From a virus: a stretch of 64,000 nucleotides of DNA. Shown here one piece after another: positions 1-6,218 of this stretch. The notes under the pieces were generated by a model, which had not been told where the DNA came from, searched no databases, and saw nothing but the letters and a program-made list of their open reading frames with translations. A program made the position numbers and the translations under genes. Location of the stretch: positions 1 through 64,000 of the IMG/VR virus record IMGVR_UViG_3300005099_000475. One strand, written 5' to 3'. The number at the start of each line of letters is the position of its first letter. The stretch's first letter is position 1.

Positions 1-144
1 TCATTTACCCCCTTTGTTTTTTCTTTTTCTCATTCTCACTTCAAAAGGATACAGGATCAAAGGTCGTTTAAGAACACGACCTTTAAAAACATAAACGCGG
101 ACAAGGGAATGTTCACTGTCTATTAGAACTTCTTTCAACCTCAT
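1..144 (-). CDS. Small basic hypothetical protein, 47 aa
   Basis: The ATG overlaps the TGA of the upstream gene in ATGA fashion, and the stop TGA is the first three bases of the window. The product ends in a strongly basic tail of alternating Arg and Lys from about residue 38. I do not recognise a family. The tight coupling to the 141-413 gene is the main reason to believe it is translated. Confidence 0.55.
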   Translation of the reverse strand: MRLKEVLIDSEHSLVRVYVFKGRVLKRPLILYPFEVRMRKRKNKGGK

Positions 145-413
145 CTTTCGACTCTCTTTAAAAATCTCCTTTTTCCAATCATTACTAACTCGATATCAAA
201 CTTTGGGAAAACATTGTTTTCCATTCGTTTAATAGTGTTGGGATTCAAACTTTGAACATTCAAATACTCAAACAAGATAGTCAGGGGCATCATGTCAATC
301 TCTCCTGCTTCTTCGTCCCATTCCCTCTTGAACCTTTCAACCTCTTCTTCATAGGGAGTTTCGTTATAACTCCCTATGAGTTTCTTTTTCTTAATGATCT
401 CTGCTAATCTCAT
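141..413 (-). CDS. Hypothetical protein, 90 aa
   Basis: The start is the ATG at 413, preceded by a GGGGGTGTT ribosome binding site. An upstream in-frame ATG at 473 would lie inside the promoter-like sequence and has no binding site. The protein is charged, with a basic N-terminus and an acidic middle; no domain is recognised. It begins a short two-gene unit with the 47-aa gene downstream, probably transcribed from the promoter at 445-473. Confidence 0.65.
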   Translation of the reverse strand: MRLAEIIKKKKLIGSYNETPYEEEVERFKREWDEEAGEIDMMPLTILFEYLNVQSLNPNTIKRMENNVFPKFDIELVMIGKRRFLKRVER

Positions 414-444
414 GGCAACACCCCCTAAGTTTTTTTCAATTCTA

Positions 445-473
445 AATCTATATCTTATCTGTATATATGTCAA
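445..473 (-). promoter_or_regulatory. Promoter for the 141-413 gene
   Basis: A perfect TTGACA (473 to 468) is followed after 17 bases by TAGATT (450 to 445), about 30 bases upstream of the start of the 90-aa gene. The -10 element is weak, so the exact start of transcription is uncertain. Confidence 0.5.
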
Positions 474-608
474 TACTTAATTTTTAATTTTTTCCATCTT
501 TTTATCAAACGAATCCATTTTTGTAGAATGCTTTATTGACCGCATCTTTATCTTTATCCGATCGACGACAAAACCTGTTTTAAACCAAAAAAATCTTCAT
601 AAATCTGC

Positions 609-636
609 TTGACATCAGCGTTTGCAGGTATATATT
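609..636 (+). promoter_or_regulatory. Plus-strand promoter of a putative small RNA
   Basis: TTGACA at 609-614, a 16-base spacer and TATATT at 631-636. It points rightwards, against the flanking minus-strand genes. No plausible gene follows before the terminator at 823-850, so it should produce an RNA of about 200 nt starting near 643. Confidence 0.65.
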
Positions 637-764
637 TATATTTAGAAGTGCAAGTTTGATATGTAAGTTACAAACAGTATTTGAAAACGAAATAAATTGA
701 AACAATTACAAAATAAGAGAGGAAAGAAATTTGAATGATTATAAAATAAAAATGAAAAACAAAT

Positions 765-836
765 AAAAGCTATATGCCAAGGGCCTGCAAGCTTTGAATA
801 AAAAGTAAAAGCTATATGCCAAGGGCCTGCAAGCTT
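765..836 (+). repeat. Two perfect 30-bp direct repeats
   Basis: Copies at 765-794 and 807-836 are identical and separated by 12 AT-rich bases. The core ATGCCA...GCAAGC reappears in degenerate form three times at 5041-5108, which is also downstream of an orphan plus-strand promoter. Confidence 0.85.
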
Positions 837-850
837 GCAGGCCCTTTTAT
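823..850 (+). terminator. Intrinsic terminator of the small RNA
   Basis: A 22-base perfect palindrome (823-844, GC-rich, with AAGCTT at the centre) is followed on the plus strand by TTTTATTTTCATTTTC. The minus strand has no U-tract after the palindrome, so it would be a weaker terminator for the operon ending at 853. Confidence 0.8.
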
Positions 851-852
851 TT

Positions 853-1146
853 TCATTTTCTTTTTCTATTCGCGATCTTGGCTGCGATCTTTTTTCCTAT
901 TTCATAAGCTTCGTTCGAATCCATGTTGGGATTCGTTTTCAACAATTTAGCCGCCTGGTAATATGTCATTACTTCAAATGGTTTGAATCCTCTTTCGACG
1001 AATCTTTTTCTCAATTCCTTGTAAACGTCGCTCGGCTTCAACAATTTTTCGATCAAATCCAATTCCGTCTCGACTTCGCGCAACAAAGCTGGATTAAAAT
1101 TATTTCTCTCCATTTTTCTTTGCAATTTCCTTTTTATCCAGCTCAT
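853..1146 (-). CDS. Basic hypothetical protein, 97 aa
   Basis: The ATG overlaps the stop of the 1143-1505 gene (ATGA). The protein is rich in Lys, Arg and predicted helix, with basic residues at both ends. No family recognised. It is the last gene of the operon that starts with the ubiquitin-like protein and ends nine bases before the small-RNA terminator palindrome. Whether it works in that pathway cannot be told from sequence. Confidence 0.7.
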   Translation of the reverse strand: MSWIKRKLQRKMERNNFNPALLREVETELDLIEKLLKPSDVYKELRKRFVERGFKPFEVMTYYQAAKLLKTNPNMDSNEAYEIGKKIAAKIANRKRK

Positions 1147-1505
1147 TTCTCGTCTCCCATCGCGCTTTTTATCTCTTCTAAAAGTTCTTCCTTTTCAACA
1201 CCGTCAAAATACCAAATTACTTCGTCCAAGAATCCGATGTTGAACCAGCTGTCCAAGTAATTCAAAAACGGATTGAAACTATCCGTATCGATTTCAATTC
1301 CTTCTTCAACTAACTTATTTACAATCATATCCATTAAGTTATACATCAGCGAGTGATAAATATCGGCTTCGTTAACATAGTCAAAAACTTCCCTATAATC
1401 TATTTTCAACACATGAGCAACATAAAACAATTGCAGCAACCTTTCCAAATCTCCATAACCGCAACCTAAAAGTTCTGTCAACAGACAATCCTTAATTTCT
1501 TCCAT
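1143..1505 (-). CDS. Acidic hypothetical protein, 120 aa
   Basis: A GGGGGTAAGAAA ribosome binding site precedes the ATG at 1505. The protein is acidic, mostly helical in appearance, with many Asp, Glu, Leu and Tyr. No domain recognised. It lies between the 90-aa gene and the 97-aa gene in the ubiquitin-like operon and overlaps the latter by 4 bases. Confidence 0.75.
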   Translation of the reverse strand: MEEIKDCLLTELLGCGYGDLERLLQLFYVAHVLKIDYREVFDYVNEADIYHSLMYNLMDMIVNKLVEEGIEIDTDSFNPFLNYLDSWFNIGFLDEVIWYFDGVEKEELLEEIKSAMGDEK

Positions 1506-1520
1506 TTTCTTACCCCCTTT

Positions 1521-1793
1521 TCAATTCATTACGTTTCCGTTCAAGCTTACGTATATCTCTTTTACTTCCTTTTCCAACGGCAGCTGGAATATTTTGACGT
1601 TGTTTTCGACGCCGTACTGACTCAGAACGCATTTGATCAGGACGTCGAACGGATCCGTGTTGGCTTTCGCGAACCTCATCACGTTCCAAAACGCGACCGC
1701 GACGCAATGTTTCATCAGGACGAGTTCGAGCAATCGTTCGGCGTATTCTTTCTCCTCTTTGCTGCAACTGAACAAAATCTCGAACAAGCTCAT
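1521..1793 (-). CDS. Hypothetical protein, 90 aa
   Basis: The chosen ATG (1793) overlaps the TGA of the zinc-protein gene and sits after a GGGGGCG binding site. An earlier in-frame start would lie deep inside that gene. The N-terminus is hydrophobic with a Cys (SLFEILFSC), followed by a helical region. No family recognised. Tight packing makes it part of the ubiquitin-like operon. Confidence 0.65.
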   Translation of the reverse strand: MSLFEILFSCSKEEKEYAERLLELVLMKHCVAVAFWNVMRFAKANTDPFDVLIKCVLSQYGVENNVKIFQLPLEKEVKEIYVSLNGNVMN

Positions 1794-2410
1794 CTTGCGC
1801 CCCCTTGGCTTTGACATTTCAGGCAAATTTTCTTTCCATCGCGCGCTTTAACGTAATGTGAGAGTTCCAATTCTCCGCACAATTCGCACTTGACGCATTT
1901 CGCTTTCGCGCACTCTTCACAAACCGGCGCGCCGTCGCACAATCGATGCTCTACCTTGTCTTTCCACATCGCTTTTACACAGGCTACGCATTCAACGCAT
2001 AACTCACCGAAACAATATTCGCAAAGGGGATCGTCGTCGGGATCGCGCTTCGCGTCTTCCCACCGGATCACTTCACCGCAATACGTGTACGTGTCGTAAA
2101 AACAATCCTCACAATAACAATAACCGTTAACCCAAAAAGTGCGGTCGTCGTCGCACCACAATACCCTATCGCATCCGTCGCAACGACAGCAATGCTCGTT
2201 ATAACAACCCTCGCAAAGCGGTTCGTCGCCGGGACCGTACCAACAATCGTCTTCGACCAATCCGCAACCGCAAACGGAACAAGAGAAATCGGGTTCACCC
2301 GCGACCCAACTCCCGCCGTTGTAAATCAAAATCCCGTCGTTTTTTATCACCACTTTGAGGTCGTCTCTCAAATCGTTCTTCCCCAATTCCATCCCGAATT
2401 TGAATCCCAT
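1790..2410 (-). CDS. Cysteine-rich multi-zinc-finger protein, 206 aa (E3 candidate)
   Basis: The start at 2410 follows GGAGGCATAAAA; the upstream in-frame ATG has no comparable site. After about 40 residues the protein becomes a chain of CxxC knuckles (CSVC, CEGC, CDGC, CEDC, CEYC, CVEC, CEEC, CELC, CLKC). Their spacing resembles tandem LIM or treble-clef zinc modules. Zinc binding is well supported by the Cys pattern. Its place directly after the JAB gene in a cassette with UBL, E1 and E2 suggests substrate recruitment or an E3-like role, but that is inference. It could equally be a structural or DNA-binding zinc protein. Confidence 0.75.
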   Translation of the reverse strand: MGFKFGMELGKNDLRDDLKVVIKNDGILIYNGGSWVAGEPDFSCSVCGCGLVEDDCWYGPGDEPLCEGCYNEHCCRCDGCDRVLWCDDDRTFWVNGYCYCEDCFYDTYTYCGEVIRWEDAKRDPDDDPLCEYCFGELCVECVACVKAMWKDKVEHRLCDGAPVCEECAKAKCVKCELCGELELSHYVKARDGKKICLKCQSQGGAR

Positions 2411-2412
2411 TT

Positions 2413-2691
2413 TTATGCCTCCGTTTCCCAACTCTTTTCCCAACTCTTAGTGTATCCTTCCCAATATTCTTCCCAACATTCTTTGCAATACCACTCGCCC
2501 GCCAAAACATGTCGGCGCCCGACGATTTGTCTACCACAACCCGCGCAAACAAAAACGTCCGTCCACCGATCGTCGTCCTCGTATTGATCGTATTTATAAC
2601 ATGAGGTTTTCTTTCGATCGATGTTTTCCAACCCAACGACCTCGACGATTTCCTTTTCCGTCGTGATCTTGACGGGAACCTTTACAAACAA
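2413..2691 (-). CDS. Zinc-finger segment, probably the displaced C-terminus of the JAB protein
   Basis: As it stands this frame starts at an ATG at 2691 with no convincing ribosome binding site. The frame is open upstream to about 2770, overlapping the end of the JAB gene, and there it reads as the missing end of a JAB domain (EGFVDGRYRLKIND, then VKVPVKI). The C-terminal half has CAGC and CKEC about 18 residues apart, a LIM-like zinc module, then a Trp/Glu-rich tail. One extra base in the GGG run at 2736-2738 would join both frames into a 246-aa JAB-zinc protein. Confidence 0.65.
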   Translation of the reverse strand: MFVKVPVKITTEKEIVEVVGLENIDRKKTSCYKYDQYEDDDRWTDVFVCAGCGRQIVGRRHVLAGEWYCKECWEEYWEGYTKSWEKSWETEA

Positions 2692-2705
2692 ATTGTCGTT
2701 AATTT

Positions 2706-3152
2706 TCAGCCGGTACCTGCCGTCGACGAACCCTTCCCTTTCAGTCCATATAGCAACGACACATCGAAGTTCGAGTTAATTGTCCTTTCGTCGTCGTTGC
2801 TGAACGAAGTCAACCCATCTGGATGCCGATGCATAATGCATCGGTATCCTTGTTGGACATACGATTCTAACCCCTCCTTGAAGTCAACCGACGCGGCAGT
2901 GCACTCCTGCTTTGGGATCACGTACTCGTCCTCGACGATTATCCTTCCGCCTTCGAAGTGGAACTTGAACAAAATCGAAAATTCGGTATCGACCTTTGCC
3001 GCCACAGAACTTACAATCGCTCCAACCCTCTCCGGAATCACCACTTCAATCTCGTCCACCACCTTCAAACCGGAATTCCAACTCCCGTTCCCTTTCTTCT
3101 TCTTTTTGATTTTTACCTTGTTATTATTTTGATTGTTCAAAAATCCTATCAT
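2706..3152 (-). CDS. JAMM/JAB-family metalloprotease (deubiquitinase-like), frame broken near its end
   Basis: JAMM proteases are zinc isopeptidases that process ubiquitin-like proteins or remove them from targets. The signature HxH-x7-S-x2-D is present exactly (HRH at 108-110, Ser118, Asp121), with a candidate catalytic Glu at 57. A GGGAGGTG site precedes the ATG. The domain stops early: after residue 140 the sequence turns into low-complexity GSSTAGTG, while the -1 frame continues a normal JAB ending. The gene follows the E2-like gene by about 20 bases. Known bacterial Bil-type operons combine JAB, UBL, E1 and E2 in the same way. Confidence 0.85.
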   Translation of the reverse strand: MIGFLNNQNNNKVKIKKKKKGNGSWNSGLKVVDEIEVVIPERVGAIVSSVAAKVDTEFSILFKFHFEGGRIIVEDEYVIPKQECTAASVDFKEGLESYVQQGYRCIMHRHPDGLTSFSNDDERTINSNFDVSLLYGLKGKGSSTAGTG

Positions 3153-3173
3153 TTTACACCTCCCTCAAATTAG

Positions 3174-3770
3174 TTATTCCCAACTCGAGCTCGTCCAATT
3201 CGTTTGGATCGGCTCGAGTTTGGTTACGTCAATCTTATCGCTGACGAATTCGAAAGCAGAATCGAGATTTACGGTTTTCAGCGACTCGACGAAATCACAA
3301 AAGTTTTTGGCATTGAATTCCAATCCCCTTTCGGCGAAATCCCCGGCGCAAACCTTTCCGTTCATGCTAACGTTTGGATGGAGGTACTCTCCGACGGCGT
3401 AGATCGCGTTCCAATCCATCCGATTGAAGGACAACGCTTCGATCTTGAACGGCGATTCGAACGGAAACCGGTAGATGCGATTTCCTTTCATAAATCTGTC
3501 GGCAACGATGTCAACTTTCGCAACAAGAGAGTCTCCTACTATATCAATATCGAACTTTGATGCGAGTTCGACAACAAAATGCAAAACGTCACAGAGTGCT
3601 TTCGCCTGCGCGGTTTCGACCTCGAATTGCATCTTTCTGATTGTGTGTATATAGCAATAATGCAATCTAATCATTTCGTCGATCAACTTGTCGACTTCGG
3701 GCGGCAAAGCGCCGTAGTATTTCTTATATCCATTCCAATACTCTCTAAACTTTTCCACAAAATTTGTCAT
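3174..3770 (-). CDS. E2-like ubiquitin-conjugating enzyme
   Basis: E2 enzymes carry the activated ubiquitin-like protein on a Cys. Residues 131-141 read HPNVSMNGKVC, which matches the eukaryotic E2 core HPN-x7-Cys with the exact spacing (His131 to Cys141) and the usual Gly before the Cys. The preceding stretch (YRFPFESPFKIEALSF, 100-115) fits the E2 strand with its proline-rich turn. The protein is 198 aa, longer than a minimal E2, with a helical N-terminal 90 residues of unknown role. The ATG overlaps the E1 stop (ATGA), so both are translationally coupled. Confidence 0.8.
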   Translation of the reverse strand: MTNFVEKFREYWNGYKKYYGALPPEVDKLIDEMIRLHYCYIHTIRKMQFEVETAQAKALCDVLHFVVELASKFDIDIVGDSLVAKVDIVADRFMKGNRIYRFPFESPFKIEALSFNRMDWNAIYAVGEYLHPNVSMNGKVCAGDFAERGLEFNAKNFCDFVESLKTVNLDSAFEFVSDKIDVTKLEPIQTNWTSSSWE

Positions 3771-4405
3771 GATCGCACCCCCAACAAATCTAAAATGTGA
3801 TTCACCGTTATCACCTTGTTTTCCTTAATGTGATATTTCGAACTTACAAGATACGACACGATCATAACAGCGATAAAAACGGGTGGGCAAACATAACTCG
3901 GTACATTGTAACGAATTTCCATTCCCGACCGCCAATGCCGACGTTCTTTGGGATTGATTTCAATCGTGATCGAATCGCCGTCATAACCCCCAACGATCGG
4001 GCTCAAATCGGTCCAATGGTCGATCGTGTCCCTGCAGTCGACAAAGACGGGTTTGTAGAACTCACTTTCAATCATTTCTTTCAAGTTATTGTCAAACTTC
4101 TGCGGATACGCAAGCACGTTCAATTTCTTTTCCCCCCTATCCAATCGGATCAGCTCCTTTAACGCGCACGCCTTGTTCAAACCTTCGAAAATTGCCAAAA
4201 ACGGCGTCCGCGCCCGATTCGAGGGGTTGACGACATCGTCGTCAACCAAAATCAAATCATAAATCGGCAATTTGGACAGGAAATATCCTACCCAACTGCC
4301 GACGCCACCGCAACCGATCACGACATAGGTTTTGGGCAAACTCCCCCAAAACCTATCAGGAATTCGAGCAAAAAACTCGTCGTGCGGATTGAATTTCATT
4401 AACAT
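3767..4405 (-). CDS. E1-like ThiF/MoeB-fold activating enzyme
   Basis: This enzyme class adenylates the C-terminus of ubiquitin-like proteins. The Rossmann motif GCGGVGS (31-37) is followed by the ThiF signature DDDVV...SNRAR (55-66). Lys78 sits where the catalytic Lys is expected, and VFVDCRD (120-126) matches the conserved Asp. A VCPP segment near 172 may hold the Cys used for thioester transfer. At 212 aa it is a single-domain E1, closer to ThiF/MoeB than to eukaryotic E1. The start follows GGAGGTGATAAATT. It lies behind the terminator at 4430-4470, so it depends on read-through. Confidence 0.88.
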   Translation of the reverse strand: MLMKFNPHDEFFARIPDRFWGSLPKTYVVIGCGGVGSWVGYFLSKLPIYDLILVDDDVVNPSNRARTPFLAIFEGLNKACALKELIRLDRGEKKLNVLAYPQKFDNNLKEMIESEFYKPVFVDCRDTIDHWTDLSPIVGGYDGDSITIEINPKERRHWRSGMEIRYNVPSYVCPPVFIAVMIVSYLVSSKYHIKENKVITVNHILDLLGVRS

Positions 4406-4429
4406 AATTTATCACCTCCACAATTTTTT

Positions 4430-4470
4430 AAAATAAAAAGGGCCCGATCGAATCAAATCGAATCGGACCC
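4430..4470 (-). terminator. Terminator between the ubiquitin-like gene and the E1 gene
   Basis: On the minus strand a 9-bp stem (GGGTCCGAT with ATCGGGCCC, one G-U pair) spans 4470 to 4440 and is followed by TTTTTATTTT. It begins 15 bases after the UBL stop and ends before the E1 ribosome binding site. No new promoter is visible between them, so E1 and later genes would be made only by read-through. Confidence 0.75.
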
Positions 4471-4484
4471 TTACTTAGGGGGTG

Positions 4485-4721
4485 TTAATAACCCCTTCCC
4501 TTTGGAGCGTTATATGTCCTTAACTCCAAGGTTGTCCCTGCAGGGACATCTTCAAAGTCTTCAGGCTCTATAAGATTGCCTTCAGAATCATACAAATCAA
4601 AAACGGCTATATTGTGCTTGCGGGCTATCTCTTTCACCTTCTCAGGTTTTCTCTCTATCTCATAGATATCCGCACCTACCCTTATCTTTACCTTATTTTC
4701 ATTTTCAACATTCCAGGACAT
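4485..4721 (-). CDS. Ubiquitin-like (beta-grasp) protein, 78 aa
   Basis: The predicted order is strand (KVKIRVGADIYEIE), helix (PEKVKEIARKH), strand (AVFDLYDSEG), and a last strand (TTLELRTY). This matches the beta-grasp fold of ubiquitin, MoaD and ThiS, and the length is typical. The tail is APKGRGY: a Gly followed by one extra residue, so trimming one residue would leave a C-terminal Gly for E1. JAB proteases do such trimming in related systems. It is the first gene of the cassette, with a GGGGG binding site before the ATG. The fold is inferred from pattern and context, not from a search. Confidence 0.75.
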   Translation of the reverse strand: MSWNVENENKVKIRVGADIYEIERKPEKVKEIARKHNIAVFDLYDSEGNLIEPEDFEDVPAGTTLELRTYNAPKGRGY

Positions 4722-4743
4722 TTTAACCCCCTTTTCTTTTTTT

Positions 4744-4794
4744 AGCCCTGCCGCTTTTTGTCTTTCACCCCCTTCCTGCGGCTGTTTTAGGGCT
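4744..4794 (-). promoter_or_regulatory. 5' leader hairpin of the ubiquitin-like gene
   Basis: The predicted transcript starts at about 4795, exactly where an 11-bp stem begins: AGCCCT and GCCGC pair with GCGGC and AGGGCT, with a 6-base bulge. The loop contains AGGAAGGGGGTG, an SD-like sequence followed by an 8-codon frame (GTG to TAA). It could protect the 5' end or form a leader peptide. Confidence 0.55.
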
Positions 4795-4801
4795 AATTAT
4801 A

Positions 4802-4829
4802 AATATATATAAATAAGGTATATAGTCAA
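4802..4829 (-). promoter_or_regulatory. Promoter of the ubiquitin-like operon
   Basis: TTGACT (4829 to 4824), a 16-base spacer and TATATT (4807 to 4802) match the other promoters in this window. It is the only good promoter seen for the genes from 4721 down to 853. Confidence 0.7.
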
Positions 4830-4917
4830 GACTGAAAGAAAAAATTTTCTTCAATAAAATCAATAAGTTATAAAAGGCTCAAAAAGAAAACTCACAAAAA
4901 GAAAAAAGAAAGAAACC

Positions 4918-4946
4918 TTGACAGAATCTGGATCCGACCCTATATT
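4918..4946 (+). promoter_or_regulatory. Second orphan plus-strand promoter
   Basis: TTGACA (4918-4923), a 17-base spacer and TATATT (4941-4946). It faces away from the ubiquitin-like operon and towards the end of the 5110-5769 gene, which is on the other strand. Confidence 0.65.
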
Positions 4947-4952
4947 TAATCT

Positions 4953-5109
4953 CAACGGATCCCGGCGGAAACCGAATCGCGGTCGCGACCACAGACCAAC
5001 CGAACCGACGACACAAACCGAATCCAATCCAATCCAATTCTTAATGCCATGGGCGCACAAGCTTTAATGCCAGAATGTTGCAAGCTTCAATGCCAGAATA
5101 TTACAAGCC
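4953..5109 (+). ncRNA. Putative small or antisense RNA with ATGCCA/CAAGC repeats
   Basis: The interval 4830-5109 holds no supportable gene. Downstream of the promoter it has a GGTCGCGACC palindrome (4982-4991), a short run of CCAAT units around 5020-5040 and three repeat units at 5041-5108. I see no terminator, so the RNA may continue as antisense into the 5110-5769 gene. Similarity of the repeats to those of the RNA at 643-850 is the best evidence that the two form a family. Confidence 0.4.
5041..5108 (+). repeat. Three tandem 22-23 bp repeats
   Basis: Units at 5041-5062, 5063-5085 and 5086-5108 share the pattern TTyAATGCCA...CAAGC. The last two differ at only three positions. The same core occurs in the perfect repeats at 765-836. 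Confidence 0.75.
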
Positions 5110-5769
5110 TCAATTCAATATTTTATCTGAAATTTCGAACAATTCGACATTTTCAATCAATTCTTCTTTATTTTCTTCGAACCAAATCAAATGATTTTCT
5201 TTTAAAAATCGAGCATAAGCAATAATTAAAGCGTATTTATTTTCCTTTTTCTTCGCGTAAAGAAATCCCAATCCGACAAAATCTCCTTCGGGATTGAATT
5301 TGCAAACTATACATTTCCCGTTTTCATAAAGCATTTTAGCAATTTTAGTCAAATTGGTTTTGCTATTAAAAATCGGATAAATAATATATTCTTTTTCAAT
5401 TAAATAATCATTAATTATAAAAATATCTTTCAAATCCATATATTCAATTAATCTTTTCGAATTTCCCAATTTAATGATTTTATTTTTTTGTTTATCCAAC
5501 AATGCTTTAAATACTTCACCATTATAAATTTTTCCTTTTTCATCTATATATTTATATTCAAATTCTTTTTCTTCATCGTCCCCTTTCACGAACAATTTTC
5601 TCCAAACCCGATTTCCTTTTTCGTCGATCCAAATTCTTTCGAATCTGGAAGCAACAATCGAATCGGTGTCGATTCGTTTATAATAAACTTCTTCTCTTAA
5701 TAGATCCCCCAAATTGAGGAAAATTCTTTTTCCACCTTGATAATTTTTCTTTTCTTTATTCTTCTTCAC
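5110..5769 (-). CDS. Possible Ku-like DNA end-binding protein, 219 aa
   Basis: The GTG start at 5769 follows GGAGGTAAACA. I do not recognise the family with certainty. The C-terminal half (MDLKDIF, then a strand EYIIYP, then KIAKMLYENGKCIVCKF and a following strand with YALIIAYA) resembles the core of bacterial Ku, where a DLxEI segment is followed by YYLxP and LxxxGKVAIAKF. A DNA ligase lies three genes downstream in the same direction, as in Ku/LigD end-joining pairs. The N-terminal third is charged and unassigned. Confidence 0.4.
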   Translation of the reverse strand: MKKNKEKKNYQGGKRIFLNLGDLLREEVYYKRIDTDSIVASRFERIWIDEKGNRVWRKLFVKGDDEEKEFEYKYIDEKGKIYNGEVFKALLDKQKNKIIKLGNSKRLIEYMDLKDIFIINDYLIEKEYIIYPIFNSKTNLTKIAKMLYENGKCIVCKFNPEGDFVGLGFLYAKKKENKYALIIAYARFLKENHLIWFEENKEELIENVELFEISDKILN

Positions 5770-5785
5770 TGTTTACCTCCATTTT

Positions 5786-5977
5786 TTAATTATTCTTTTC
5801 ATAAATAATCATCACTGGATAAGATGTGATAATAGTTTTGATTTCAACCTTGCTCTTGTCAAAAAATTTGATTTTCCAAATAGAGAAGTTCTCATCAACA
5901 AAATCGATATCGACTGAATCGAAATCTTCCCCTCTCCAATATGGGATTCCATTTATTTCAATGTACTTTATCTTCAT
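5786..5977 (-). CDS. Hypothetical protein, 63 aa
   Basis: The ATG overlaps the TGA of the upstream gene (ATGA), after a GAGGAGGAACAG site. It looks like a small beta-rich protein with acidic patches. No family recognised. Confidence 0.65.
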   Translation of the reverse strand: MKIKYIEINGIPYWRGEDFDSVDIDFVDENFSIWKIKFFDKSKVEIKTIITSYPVMIIYEKNN

Positions 5978-6216
5978 TCCTGTTCCTCCTCAATGTCAAA
6001 TACCCAATTCTCAAAATCATCTTCACAAATAGATGAAACAAGGTCCCAAATCTCGTTCATTTCTTCTCTATCCAATCCGCATTCGGGACAACCCAATCCA
6101 TAAACGATTGCCGCGGCTTCCTTCCCACTTAAATTCCTATTGCATCCGTATAAAGCATCAATTAAATCCAAAGAATTCCATCCTTTTCCACAGACCTTAC
6201 AAAAAATAAATCCCAT
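5974..6216 (-). CDS. Small zinc-ribbon-like protein, 80 aa
   Basis: A GGAGGTGTAAAA site precedes the ATG. CKVC near residue 6 and CPEC near residue 43 form a likely zinc ribbon, followed by a very acidic C-terminus. Function unknown; it belongs to the unit between the promoter at 6471-6498 and the Ku-like gene. Confidence 0.7.
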   Translation of the reverse strand: MGFIFCKVCGKGWNSLDLIDALYGCNRNLSGKEAAAIVYGLGCPECGLDREEMNEIWDLVSSICEDDFENWVFDIEEEQE

Positions 6217-6218
6217 TT

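Larger units (their letters stand above)
643..850 (+). ncRNA. Putative phage small RNA with a duplicated arm
   Basis: This roughly 200-nt stretch lies between a good sigma-70-type promoter (609-636) and a strong intrinsic terminator (823-850). The only coding potential is an 11-codon frame from a TTG near 731 after an AGAGGAAAG sequence. It holds two perfect 30-base copies at 765-794 and 807-836, and each carries the 5' arm of the terminator stem. The two arms could compete for one 3' arm. The RNA is convergent with the end of the ubiquitin-like operon. Function unknown. Confidence 0.55.

Noticed and set aside
2706-3152. JAB protein as part of the tail (lambda gpK type)
   Set aside because: It is about 45 kb from the tail operon, which has its own NlpC/P60 gene, and it is coupled to E2, E1 and UBL genes.
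765-5108. Repeats at 765-836 and 5041-5108 as CRISPR arrays
   Set aside because: Only two or three units each, no regular unique spacers, no cas gene, and both lie downstream of promoters with RNA-like context.
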